Shown: positions 17,001-24,459 of the stretch, one piece after another
How the letters are laid out: each line of letters starts with the position of its first letter
Numbering within the stretch: position 1 is the stretch's first letter
Assembly: GCF_007625115.1 (NCBI RefSeq)
Contig: NZ_VMNH01000034.1
Span: forward strand, 1 to 64,000
DNA length: 64,000 bases
Direction: 5' to 3'
Source: Sedimenticola selenatireducens
Lineage (GTDB): Bacteria; Pseudomonadota; Gammaproteobacteria; Chromatiales; Chromatiaceae
Notes under the pieces: model-generated
The model's database searches: none
Told to the model about the DNA's origin: nothing
What the model saw: the letters and a program-made list of their open reading frames with translations, nothing else
Position numbers and translations under genes: made by a program

Positions 17001-18044
17001 ATTCCCATGCATGCGATTATGGGTGCAGAGTTTACGGCTACCTCTATGATTGGGTGGATCGCGCTGGCGGGTATTATTGTGCGAAACTCAATCTTGCTGG
17101 TTGATTTCTCCATCCATGAAATCCAGCGTGGCGTCCCTGTTTCTGAGGCCGTGGTACGTGCCTGTACGACGCGAACCCGCCCTATTATGATCACGGCGCT
17201 GGCCCTAGTGTGCGGCTCGAGTGTGATCTTCACTGATCCGATCTTCCAGGGTATGGCTATTTCACTGGCCTCTGGTGTTATGGTGTCAACCATTCTGACA
17301 CTTATTGTCATCCCCCTGGGTTGTATCAAAGCCAGTAAATCTTTGTGCGAAGTTGCGGCAGCGGGTTATGACGGGAGTAATGGACCTCTGTTGGAGCTCG
17401 AAGATATGCCGATGCCAGAGGCCAAGCCAGTGGCACCTCGGCCGTCATTTGTTATGGCTGTGTGGGGTAAGGTTGCAACAGTTCTTCTGATGCTTTTCTA
17501 TGCGGTTCGCGGCGTTTTTCTCCTGCTGGGCCAATTGTTACCTAAACGAGCAGCGCAGGCAGCTCCGGCATCATCCGCGCAGGCTTCAGAAGCCGCTTCT
17601 GCTAATGAAGTCGCTTCACCTGCTACCCCAGCGCCTGTCGAGACATCACAAAATCACGATTTACCACCCGTGGATGTGGCTCCATCGATTGAGACTAAAT
17701 CTGTCGCGCCGGCGGAAAATGGCGTGTCTCCAGATAAGTCGGAACCTGAAGCGGCTGAAGTCCCCGTGAAACCTGCTGTAAAGAAAACAGCGAAAACGCG
17801 AACAAAAAAGGCAGCTCAGAAGAAGGTGGTTGCCAAGAAGAAGGCCGTAGTAAAGAAGCCGCCTGTCGTGAAGAAAAAAGTAGTAAAAAAAGTTGTGGAA
17901 AAAAGTGTACCGGCTACACAGCGGGTCCAGAAATCCGGTTCTACACCCGAAGTCGATGCGTCTGCAACGGGGAATCCTGCGATACGGAAGGGTGGACGCC
18001 GTGGAATTCGACTCAAAGTTGATAATGAAAGCGGTATCGAGTGA
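14076..18044 (+). CDS. RND superfamily (AcrB-like) transporter with extra membrane segment and lysine-rich tail
   Basis: At 1322 residues it is well over the usual 1030-1050 of AcrB-type pumps. The standard part includes the N-terminal membrane helix, porter domains, and the TM4 proton-relay motif GILVDDAIVVVENIYRR with the paired aspartates. It resembles the RND branch that carries small molecules or metals (TGASADQVSNLAIEPLE). After the normal last helix (near 1090) there is an added hydrophobic segment (about 1124-1156). An Ala/Pro/Ser-rich linker and a lysine-rich repeat stretch (about 1231-1275, with KKVVAKKKAVVKK) resemble histone H1-like tails. If the added segment crosses the membrane the tail is periplasmic. 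The substrate is unknown. Confidence 0.88.
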   Translation: MMNQEEKKEDLNEVQLTDDQLGLAGRTARFFINSPLSPLFFISMMLMGLLGLMMTPRQEDPQISVPMVDIFVNYTGASADQVSNLAIEPLERIMSEIDGVKHVYSASQRGMGIVTIEFDVGEQMGPSLVKVNDKLDSNMDKIPPGVSPPLVKAKGIDDVPVVNITLWSKDLDGNGVPDVDDGQLRMLAHDVLQSVKEIPDTGNGFVVGGRAEQVTIEVSPERLSGYGISLDQVANRIQTSNSEQQAGGVESGNTRLTVMTGAFLKTTDDISRLVIGTHNDVPVYVHDVARVVQGPEDASQLVAYYTGPAGDHAQPASGIPAVTIAVAKKPGVNGVTVASAILERVEMLKGIRIPSNVEVSITRNYGETAEDKVNELIFKLFVATGFVFLLVLFAFRALRPAIVVVLVIPVVLLMTIFSAWVGGYTIDRVSLFALIFSIGILVDDAIVVVENIYRRWLESGKTDINTAVDAVREVGNPTILATFTVIAALLPMGFVSGMMGPYMEPIPALGSAAMLISLFAAFVFTPWLAISRWLRPSMAYLEVAEEREKVGTERLARFYEKILTPLIQSSTKRVIFRVVLWGAFFFACSMFYTKWVAVKMLPLDNKPEFSVVLDMPEGTALPVTANLAHQIAENLRQMPEVTALQVYAGTARPFDFNGMVRHYYLRQDPWHAEVQVQLLHKSERKRTSHEIAVAAREVVKGLVGDSNAKFAVVEMPPGPPVLQSVVAEVHGPTPEIRRQLAADLTTIFEQAESLVDVDNYMRGSYEYWLFKVDTEKAVRRGISVDAINRNLSMALGGMRLGDVKQKAGHEPVNIVIQVPLAERSQINRLGDLPIMSKNGVTLPLRELGAFERMQEEPIIYHKDLRSVEYVVADVGGELAAPVYGMFQVQDILAADYIAPDGVAVDAFWFKPPADDNQSSIEWTGEWTVTFETFRDMGAAFMVALVLIYILVVWEFGNFRIPALIMAPIPLTLLGIIPMHAIMGAEFTATSMIGWIALAGIIVRNSILLVDFSIHEIQRGVPVSEAVVRACTTRTRPIMITALALVCGSSVIFTDPIFQGMAISLASGVMVSTILTLIVIPLGCIKASKSLCEVAAAGYDGSNGPLLELEDMPMPEAKPVAPRPSFVMAVWGKVATVLLMLFYAVRGVFLLLGQLLPKRAAQAAPASSAQASEAASANEVASPATPAPVETSQNHDLPPVDVAPSIETKSVAPAENGVSPDKSEPEAAEVPVKPAVKKTAKTRTKKAAQKKVVAKKKAVVKKPPVVKKKVVKKVVEKSVPATQRVQKSGSTPEVDASATGNPAIRKGGRRGIRLKVDNESGIE

Positions 18045-18049
18045 GTCTG

Positions 18050-18475
18050 ATGCGATACTCTGGGATGAGACGAAGAGCCATCCTGATGTCAGTGGCTTCC
18101 TTTGTTCTGGTGATGCAGTCTGCGATAGCAGATGGTGTAAAGAGAGGATTTGGTCATTTCCGGCCTCTCAATGAATCTACTCTTGGGGTGCAAGGCAAGA
18201 AGTCCGATCGATATGCGGGCGACGAAGTGCGTCCAGATGTGAGGTATCGATATCGCCCTGCACCTACTGGCGGAAAAAATCGCTATGCCATGCCCCGGGA
18301 GTCAGCGCCGCGGATCGCGCCGCGTCTTAATCAGCAAAATGGAGGAGTTGTTATCCCCTGGAACGGAGGTCAGCAGATGCCGATACCACCGCAAGGAAGT
18401 ACTGGGAATTCTGTGATCACTCCTGAACGGATGCATCCGGGCTATCGATTTCGCCCGCAGGAAAAAGTGCGGTAA
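18050..18475 (+). CDS. Small secreted Arg/Pro-rich protein with YxFRP-like motifs
   Basis: A protein of 141 residues, not recognised as a known family. A signal peptide (RRRAILMSVASFVLVMQSAIADG) leads into a low-complexity, basic, Pro/Gly/Arg-rich chain with VRYRYRPAP and a C-terminal PGYRFRPQEKVR. It begins within a few bases of the pump's stop codon and is very likely co-translated. In-frame GTG at 18041 would overlap that stop. The same YRFRP element recurs in the secreted protein at 19395, so the two probably share a partner or matrix. No enzyme motif is present. Confidence 0.7.
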   Translation: MRYSGMRRRAILMSVASFVLVMQSAIADGVKRGFGHFRPLNESTLGVQGKKSDRYAGDEVRPDVRYRYRPAPTGGKNRYAMPRESAPRIAPRLNQQNGGVVIPWNGGQQMPIPPQGSTGNSVITPERMHPGYRFRPQEKVR

Positions 18476-18577
18476 TTACAATTAGAAAGGATAAACCGGA
18501 ATACCCGGATTACAGGGTGGATCGGTGGATAAGCTGGACTGGCAGATGTTTCAAAAGCCAGCAATTTGGAGGTTAAG

Positions 18578-19339
18578 ATGTCAGGTTTTCGTCAGTTCAT
18601 ATCAGTAGGCTTTGTTGTCATGTGGGCAGGGATGTCACCTGTTGAGGCTGCAACACCAGCCGCGGTAGAATTTTCGGCAGACACCTATCAGTCAGGTCCC
18701 AAACAGGTGCAGCGCGTGGGTCGTATTTATGTGGGAAAAAATAGAATACGGAGTGAAACCCAGCAAAATGGCCAGCCTGTTGTTAATATCATCGACTCAG
18801 ATAATAAGTTAACCTGGGTACTCTATCCTCAGCAGCAGAGTTATATTGAGTATCCTATGGGGAGCACCGAAAACATTACGGGTCAGAAAGGGAGTCCTTG
18901 TGAAGGGATTCCAGGGGCTGAATGTAAGCGTTTGGGTGATGACATGGTGCAGGACAGGCCGGCAACCAAATGGAGTGTTGTGATCACCGGGCAGAGCGGT
19001 GCGATGCGCAGTACCCAGTGGATCGGCAAGCAGCGGTCAATCCTGTTGCGGCAGGAGATCGATGGCGGGCCGGTTATGGTGCAGCATATGCAGGCTGTTG
19101 AGGAACTCAATGGACGCCAGGTAGAGAAGTGGGAGATGACCATGAGTCAGGGTAATCAGCCAGCGCAAAGTTCGACGCGCTGGTTTGATCCGCAATTGAA
19201 TCTGGCGATTAAAGAGATGAATGCCGGAGGATATGTTCGGGAATTGCGCAATATCAAGATTGGAAGTCAAGACCCTGAATTATTTGCGATTCCCAGTCAT
19301 TTCAGGAAAATTATCCCACAGCAGCCGCAAAAACAATGA
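18578..19339 (+). CDS. Secreted LolA-like / DUF4412-like protein
   Basis: A 253-residue exported protein with a clear signal peptide (cut near VEAATP). The mature part is a single beta-rich domain with repeated strand patterns such as VQRVGRIYVGKNRIRSE, TWVLYPQQQSYIEYP and RQVEKWEMTMSQ, which resembles the LolA/LppX/DUF4412 type of hydrophobic-ligand-binding half-barrel. Two cysteines (CEGIPGAEC) could form a disulfide in the periplasm. ATG at 18578 is chosen because GGAGG at 18568-18572 precedes it at ideal spacing. Position in the RND cluster suggests it could carry or receive a lipid-like pump substrate, which is inference. Confidence 0.65.
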   Translation: MSGFRQFISVGFVVMWAGMSPVEAATPAAVEFSADTYQSGPKQVQRVGRIYVGKNRIRSETQQNGQPVVNIIDSDNKLTWVLYPQQQSYIEYPMGSTENITGQKGSPCEGIPGAECKRLGDDMVQDRPATKWSVVITGQSGAMRSTQWIGKQRSILLRQEIDGGPVMVQHMQAVEELNGRQVEKWEMTMSQGNQPAQSSTRWFDPQLNLAIKEMNAGGYVRELRNIKIGSQDPELFAIPSHFRKIIPQQPQKQ

Positions 19340-19394
19340 TGTTGGCGTGTTCTTTGAACCAGATGAACGAATCTACAGTCATGGGTAAAGTATA

Positions 19395-20306
19395 ATGATC
19401 AAGATGAGACAGATATTTGCTATCGTGACTGGGCTAAGTATGTTGCCCTTATTTGTTGGTAGCGTTATTGCAGCACCCACTGGTGTGCCGCAGTATATGG
19501 TCCCAGCCTACATGCCGGCATCTCCGGCGCGGAGCGTCGCGAGTTTTCGTCCTCGGTATCGAGCACAGCAACCGGTTCGATATCTCCCGGTAAATACACC
19601 GCGGCAGGGCATGCCACCTGCAGGATATTACCCTGTTCGGAGGGCAGTGGCTTGGCCGCTTCCTGTGAGTTATCAACCTATTGCACGGCGACTGCCTCCA
19701 CCCCAGGTCTATCCATGGGGCGTGCGCGGCTTTCCTATGATTCCGAGTCATATGTCGGGTTATCAGACAAGGCCGATGCCAAGAATGGCCTATGGGTATC
19801 CTTATCCACAGCGCGCTATGCCTTGGAGAGGTGCCCAATCTGCGTATCCAGGTTATCGTGGATACCGGCCTCCAGCACCGGTGAATTATCGTCAGCCTAA
19901 TGCCTGGATGCCGCCGGTGCGATCAGCGATGCGTCCTCCTGTTTATGGGTATCCACAGCAACGAATTACCCGGCCTGCAATGCCTCTGCATCAGCCGATG
20001 CCAGCACGACTTGCCCGCTATCAGCCTTATTATAATCATCCAGCTGCCCACCAGAATTATCGATTCAGGCCTGCGCCGTCTGCGGTTGCATATCAGGGAA
20101 ACCCGGTGTCTACCCCGTATCCCTATCGCCCAAGTTATCCGGTGAATTACAATTTCAGGCCAGATCTCCGTAACCCTAATGTCGGTATCAACCCTTGGGG
20201 TCCCTATGCAATGAGGCCTGCTCCTGGACGTTATCCCAAAAGTTATACTGCGCATCAAAACGAGACATTGGCGTGGTCAAATGCACCCTATGTGGGAAAG
20301 TATTGA
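19395..20306 (+). CDS. Secreted Pro/Tyr/Arg-rich low-complexity protein
   Basis: A 303-residue protein with a signal peptide (FAIVTGLSMLPLFVGSVIAAP) and an almost wholly low-complexity mature chain rich in Pro, Tyr, Arg, Met and Gln, with many P-x-Y, YGYP and YR.RP steps. It contains NYRFRPAP and NYNFRPDLR, matching motifs in the secreted protein at 18050. No cysteine or enzyme motif is seen. Composition recalls structural or matrix proteins such as sulfur-globule coat proteins, but no specific family is recognised and glycine is not dominant. It is part of the RND cluster. A surface or matrix role is a guess. Confidence 0.65.
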   Translation: MIKMRQIFAIVTGLSMLPLFVGSVIAAPTGVPQYMVPAYMPASPARSVASFRPRYRAQQPVRYLPVNTPRQGMPPAGYYPVRRAVAWPLPVSYQPIARRLPPPQVYPWGVRGFPMIPSHMSGYQTRPMPRMAYGYPYPQRAMPWRGAQSAYPGYRGYRPPAPVNYRQPNAWMPPVRSAMRPPVYGYPQQRITRPAMPLHQPMPARLARYQPYYNHPAAHQNYRFRPAPSAVAYQGNPVSTPYPYRPSYPVNYNFRPDLRNPNVGINPWGPYAMRPAPGRYPKSYTAHQNETLAWSNAPYVGKY

Positions 20307-20372
20307 TTGGGGAAACTGCATATACTGTTCTGGGTGTTCCATTATTGAAATAATAAAAACAAGGGCTTGGGT

Positions 20373-21005
20373 ATGATAACAGTCGTTGGTAGCCTGAAAG
20401 GTGGCTCTGGAAAAAGTACGGTAACGTTTAATCTCGCTATCTGGCTAGCGATGGCTGAGGTGAATATACAGGTAATTGATCTCGATCCTCAGGCCACCTT
20501 GCGTGATGTTGCAGAGGTTCGTGACGAAGAAGGTTACCGTCCAAAGATTTCTGTTAAGGGTAAGAAGTACCTGGAGAGCGAAAAGCTTCAGCATGCTGAC
20601 GAAGTCCTGATTGATATCGGCACAGCGGATATTGAGATGATGAAGCAGGCGATTCGTCTGGCCGATCGTATACTGGTTCCTGTACCTCCCTCCCAGGCTG
20701 ATATCTGGTCAACACAAAGATTTATCCAGTTTGTGAACTCTATAACGGATGAGAAGAAGCCTGAAATGATCGGCTTCATAAATCGTGGGGATACCCATCA
20801 TGCGGTTCGAGAGACTGATGAAGCGGCCGCAGCATTGGTTTCACTGCCAGGGATGAAATTTATCAAACCCCGCCTGTCGCAAAGGACAATATTCCGGCGC
20901 TCATTCAGTGAGGGATTAGCTGTTTTTGAGTTGAATCAGAAAGGGAAGGGCGCTAAAGAGCTGAATTCCTTATGCGCGAAGCTCTATCCAAATGTGCTGA
21001 AATAG
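20373..21005 (+). CDS. ParA/MinD-like P-loop ATPase
   Basis: A 210-residue ATPase with the deviant Walker A motif KGGSGKST (9-16), Walker A' (VIDLDPQATLRD), a Walker B region (EVLIDIGTAD) and the ILVPVPPSQADIWS switch. These proteins form ATP-dependent dimers on DNA or membranes to position cargo. There is no ParB and no plasmid-like context, so it is an orphan ParA-type ATPase as used for polar or organelle positioning. It sits between a low-complexity secreted protein and a DUF302 protein. AAGGG precedes the ATG at 20373. Confidence 0.85.
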   Translation: MITVVGSLKGGSGKSTVTFNLAIWLAMAEVNIQVIDLDPQATLRDVAEVRDEEGYRPKISVKGKKYLESEKLQHADEVLIDIGTADIEMMKQAIRLADRILVPVPPSQADIWSTQRFIQFVNSITDEKKPEMIGFINRGDTHHAVRETDEAAAALVSLPGMKFIKPRLSQRTIFRRSFSEGLAVFELNQKGKGAKELNSLCAKLYPNVLK

Positions 21006-21094
21006 TGATTAATAATTATCAGGCAAAGGTAGGCGCTGTCTGTAAAAAATAATACATCCGCTCTAGCGGGTGAGAAGACGGAGAGGTATGACAC

Positions 21095-21673
21095 ATGCGT
21101 ATCATCAGAAATCTATTTGCCCTGATTGGCCTTCTAACGGTTATCGCTGTGGCTGTGGCAACGCTAAAAACACAAGCGATTCTGGACAGTTTTGATCCTG
21201 GTGCCGCAGGTGTTTACAAAGAATTGGCAGAGAATATTATTGAGACTCGGAATGCAGCTGAAGCGACCATTTGGAAGGTCCCGGTTGAAGAGGGCATCAC
21301 GCCTGAAGATGTGGAGCAATCCATGAAAACAGTTGCAAACGAGCTGAACATTTCCAATGTAGGCGAATTACCACTGTATAAGGATGTTGAGGCAAAAAGT
21401 GGTGAAAAATACCGCTTTGTGAAGATCTATATGTTCTGTAATTCGCTGACCGCTGCAAGAATGCTTGATTACAGCGATGCCTTTTCCGCCTATTTGCCTT
21501 GCAGAATCACAATGGTTGAAGATAAACAGGGCAAACTCTGGCTCTATGCGCTTAATATGGATTTAATGATTCATGGCGGTGAGCCGTTACCACCCGCACT
21601 CAAGGAAGAAGCCGTGCATGTTAAAAATGTAATTCTTGAGATCATGCGGCGTGGCGCGATAGGCGATTTCTAG
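21095..21673 (+). CDS. DUF302 family membrane-anchored protein
   Basis: A 192-residue protein with one N-terminal membrane segment (about 5-25) followed by a periplasmic domain. The stretch GEKYRFVKIYMFCNSLTAARMLDY and SAYLPCRITMVEDKQGKLWLYALNMDLMIHGG is characteristic of DUF302, whose function is unresolved. The family is common in sulfur oxidisers. Two cysteines (MFCN and LPCR) could pair. GGAGAGG lies 8 bases upstream of the ATG. It follows the ParA-like gene by 89 bases and may share its transcript. Confidence 0.78.
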   Translation: MRIIRNLFALIGLLTVIAVAVATLKTQAILDSFDPGAAGVYKELAENIIETRNAAEATIWKVPVEEGITPEDVEQSMKTVANELNISNVGELPLYKDVEAKSGEKYRFVKIYMFCNSLTAARMLDYSDAFSAYLPCRITMVEDKQGKLWLYALNMDLMIHGGEPLPPALKEEAVHVKNVILEIMRRGAIGDF

Positions 21674-21682
21674 TGTGTAGAT

Positions 21683-21714
21683 GCGACTCACTTTTTTGCG
21701 CCTGAGTGAGTCGC
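21683..21714 (+). other. Stem-loop after DUF302 gene
   Basis: GCGACTCACT and AGTGAGTCGC form a perfect 10-bp stem with a 12-base loop just after the stop codon. The T-run lies in the loop and not after the stem, so this is probably a 3'-end or processing hairpin, not a classic intrinsic terminator. Confidence 0.55.
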
Positions 21715-21909
21715 AAGATCTGACAAGGTCGTTTGTAAAGCACCGATCGTGCTACTAAGACTCGAATGATTCCTCTGGCTATCAAGTGCGACGTCCTGTC
21801 AAAAAGTAGGGGCGAAAGGTAATTATCCGTGCTACTATATTAGAAGTACTTAATATTATTAATAACGAAATAATCTCTACTGGCAAGTGCTGGTTCTAGG
21901 GTGGTAGAT

Positions 21910-22398
21910 ATGGTCCAGAATAAAGAGAATGAGCATCAGGACATGACTGCAGAGAAAGAGCCGGTTTATTCAATGGATCGCCTGTCTGAGGCATTTGAAA
22001 CCAGCGCCAGGCGCTGGGAACTGATTGTTTATCCGTCTCTATTTGCCTTCATCATATTGGCGGCGTATGGATTTTTTTTAGTCTACAGCCTAGCCAAGGA
22101 TGTTCATTATCTCGCGGTAAGTGTGGATTCGAATATGACGGTTCTTGCCAGTAATATGCAGTCAGTTTCAGACAATATGGGGCATATGACGGCCAACATT
22201 AAGGTTATGTCAGGTCACATGGCTGAAATAAATGAAAAGGTAGGTACACTTGAGCCGATGTTGGCGACTATCGGTTCTATGGATCGATCGATGGGATCAA
22301 TGACCCAATCCACCTATATCATGCGTAATGATATATCGAGAATGAATCATAACATCTCTCGTCCAATGACCTTTATGAACACTTTCATGCCCTGGTAA
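21910..22398 (+). CDS. Met-rich membrane-anchored coiled-coil protein
   Basis: A 162-residue protein of unknown function. A charged N-terminus (about 1-40) leads to one membrane segment (VYPSLFAFIILAAYGFFLVYSLA, about 44-68). A predicted coiled coil follows in which methionines recur at heptad-like spacing (NMTVLASNMQSVSDNMGHM, IKVMSGHMAEI, MDRSMGSM). The C-terminus is SRPMTFMNTFMPW. The repeat pattern resembles a spacer or scaffold rather than an enzyme. ATG at 21910 is preferred over GTG 21901 because GGGTGG precedes it. A separate promoter in the 236-base gap before it is possible. Confidence 0.65.
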   Translation: MVQNKENEHQDMTAEKEPVYSMDRLSEAFETSARRWELIVYPSLFAFIILAAYGFFLVYSLAKDVHYLAVSVDSNMTVLASNMQSVSDNMGHMTANIKVMSGHMAEINEKVGTLEPMLATIGSMDRSMGSMTQSTYIMRNDISRMNHNISRPMTFMNTFMPW

Positions 22399-23023
22399 GT
22401 TAGCCAAACTGTAACTCATCCCTTCACCGGGGCCACGGTCAGTGGTTCCGAGCCACTTATTATATTTTTCCCAAGCGATACACAGGGCTGTATGTCTATA
22501 TGGTTTAGCCAGCTTTCTGTTCACCTCTCCTAATGAATTCCTGCTCAAGTTGACCATTAATGTGAATGGGCTTACTTATTCTGCCGCAGCGAATAGCGGT
22601 GTTACGATTCTACACGGACTGTGTTACCGATATCTGTGTTCTTCAGTAACACTGCCTTGTTCTGTGATGACTATCTATTTGATTCTCAATGGAATCAAAA
22701 GACGGCATTAATATTGCATTCTGGTAGTCTGCCCAATAATGATTGTCTGTATGCACCAGATATAGTGATTAGTGTGGTTGATAACGCCAAGCACGGGCAG
22801 TTTGAACAATAAATAGAGATATTGACAATGAGTCAGTCACTGAATTGAACAGGTTTTAGACCCTGATTGATCAGATAGAAAGTACGTAAAAGTGCTTTCT
22901 GGGAACCTGGGTTGTTGCGGTAAGTCCTTAAATTACAGCGATACCCAAGTAATTCAGCCGACCTGAGTTGTAATTACACAAAATGGGCATTCAGCCTAAA
23001 ACGGAGAGAGAGGAAAAATAGTA
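22399..23023. other. 625-base intergenic region upstream of the ABC importer
   Basis: No convincing gene is visible. Short open frames lack ribosome sites and family features. It holds two inverted repeats: TTTGATTC-N6-GAATCAAA at 22678-22699 and AGAAAG...CTTTCT near 22877-22900. It probably carries the promoter and control signals of the importer operon starting at 23024. Confidence 0.5.
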
Positions 23024-24379
23024 ATGAGTGATGATAAGACGAATACCAGCGAATTGTCCCGTCGTGGCTTCATGAAGGTCGGTGCTGCGGCACTCACCGC
23101 AGCCAGCATGCCGATGTTCTTCACTAAAGATGCTTGGGCAGCGAAAGAATTTCGCAATAACCCAGGTAATGCAGGCACAGTAAAATTTGGTTTCAATGTT
23201 CCCCAGTCTGGCGCTTATGCAGATGAGGGTGCTGATGAGTTACGCGCCTATAAGTTGGCGGTAAAACACATCAATGGCGAGGGTGATGGCGGTATGCTCA
23301 ACACCATGAAGCCACTCTCTTTGAAAGGCAATGGCATCTTGGGCAAGAAGCTTGAGTATGTAACGGGTGATACTCAGACCAAGTCTGATGCCGCTCGTGC
23401 ATCGGCCAAGCGTATGATTGAAAAAGATGGCGTGGTCATGATTACCGGTGGTTCATCTTCCGGTGTGGCTGTTGCTGTACAGGGCCTCTGTCAGGAGATG
23501 GGTGTTATATTTATGGCGGGCTTGACCCACTCTAATGACACCACGGGTAAAGACAAACGCCGTTATGGTTTCCGTCACTTCTTTAACGCCTACATGTCCG
23601 GTGCTGCACTGGGTCCTGTGTTAAAGCAAGAGATGGGTACCGAACGTAAAGCTTACCATTTGACCGCTGACTATACTTGGGGTTGGACCCAGGAAGAGTC
23701 AATCAAGAACACCACTGAGGCGCTGGGTTGGAAAACCACCGCGGCTGTTCGTACCCCAGTGGGTGCCGGTGACTTCTCCCAGTACATTACTCCTGTATTG
23801 AACTCGGGTGCCGATGTGTTGATCCTGAACCACTACGGTAAGGATATGATCAACTCTCTGACACAGGCGGTTCAGTTTGGTCTGCGTGACAAACAGGTGA
23901 ATGGTAAGAACTTTGAGATCGTTGTTCCGCTGTTCTCTCGTTTGATGGCACAGGGTGCAGGCGAGAATATCAAAGGTATCCTGGGTACCACCAACTGGAA
24001 CTGGGCGCTGCAGGATGAAGGTTCTAAAGCCTTTGTTAAATCCTTCGGTCAAGAATACGGTTTCCCACCCTCAATGGCAGCTCACACCTGCTATGTGCAG
24101 GCTCTGCTGTATGCCAATGCGGTTGAACAGGCCGGTAGCTTCTATCCACCAGAAGTGATTAAAACTCTGGAAGGCTTCAAGTTTGATGGTACGGGTAACG
24201 GTCCTACCGAGTATCGCGCTGAAGATCATCAGTGCTTCAAGGATGTACTGGTTGTACGTGGTAACCAGAATCCAACTTCACAGTTTGACCTGCTCAATGT
24301 TGAGCAGATCGTTCCTCGCTCGCAAGTTGAGTACGACGCCAAGATCTTTGGCGGTGAACTCGGCCCCTACGAGGTTTAA
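23024..24379 (+). CDS. Tat-exported ABC substrate-binding protein, urea/amide type
   Basis: A 451-residue periplasmic binding protein with a twin-arginine signal (SRRGFMKVGAAALTAASMP) and the type I periplasmic binding fold of the branched-chain amino acid/urea/amide group (NVPQSGAYADEGADELRAYKLAVKHING, GGSSSGVAVAVQGLCQEMG, EYRAEDHQCFKDVLVVRG). It resembles UrtA/FmdD-like proteins, but the ligand cannot be read from sequence. It heads the five-gene importer operon. GAGAGAGGA lies before the ATG. A near relative is encoded at 39089-40456. Confidence 0.88.
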   Translation: MSDDKTNTSELSRRGFMKVGAAALTAASMPMFFTKDAWAAKEFRNNPGNAGTVKFGFNVPQSGAYADEGADELRAYKLAVKHINGEGDGGMLNTMKPLSLKGNGILGKKLEYVTGDTQTKSDAARASAKRMIEKDGVVMITGGSSSGVAVAVQGLCQEMGVIFMAGLTHSNDTTGKDKRRYGFRHFFNAYMSGAALGPVLKQEMGTERKAYHLTADYTWGWTQEESIKNTTEALGWKTTAAVRTPVGAGDFSQYITPVLNSGADVLILNHYGKDMINSLTQAVQFGLRDKQVNGKNFEIVVPLFSRLMAQGAGENIKGILGTTNWNWALQDEGSKAFVKSFGQEYGFPPSMAAHTCYVQALLYANAVEQAGSFYPPEVIKTLEGFKFDGTGNGPTEYRAEDHQCFKDVLVVRGNQNPTSQFDLLNVEQIVPRSQVEYDAKIFGGELGPYEV

Positions 24380-24394
24380 GCTGCTCTAGCGTGT

Positions 24395-24422
24395 ATGCCG
24401 GCTACCTTTGGGTGGCCGGCAT
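24395..24422 (+). other. Hairpin between binding protein and permease
   Basis: ATGCCGGC/GCCGGCAT extended inside by a T-G step and ACC/GGT, with a TTTG loop. T-rich sequence follows but no solid U-run. Such hairpins often protect the binding-protein mRNA and reduce downstream permease transcription. Confidence 0.6.
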
Positions 24423-24459
24423 TATCCTTTCTTTCATCATCACTAGTGTGTAGACAGTA

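Noticed and set aside
20373-21005. Plasmid or chromosome partition parA
   Set aside because: There is no parB, no parS-like repeats and no replication gene. The context is an envelope cluster.
22442-22812. Two short overlapping frames in the gap before the ABC importer
   Set aside because: No ribosome site, no recognisable family, and low-quality hydrophobic composition. Probably non-coding.
22905-22935. Sigma-54 promoter for the ABC importer
   Set aside because: GG and GC elements are present but the spacing is 13-14 bases instead of 10.
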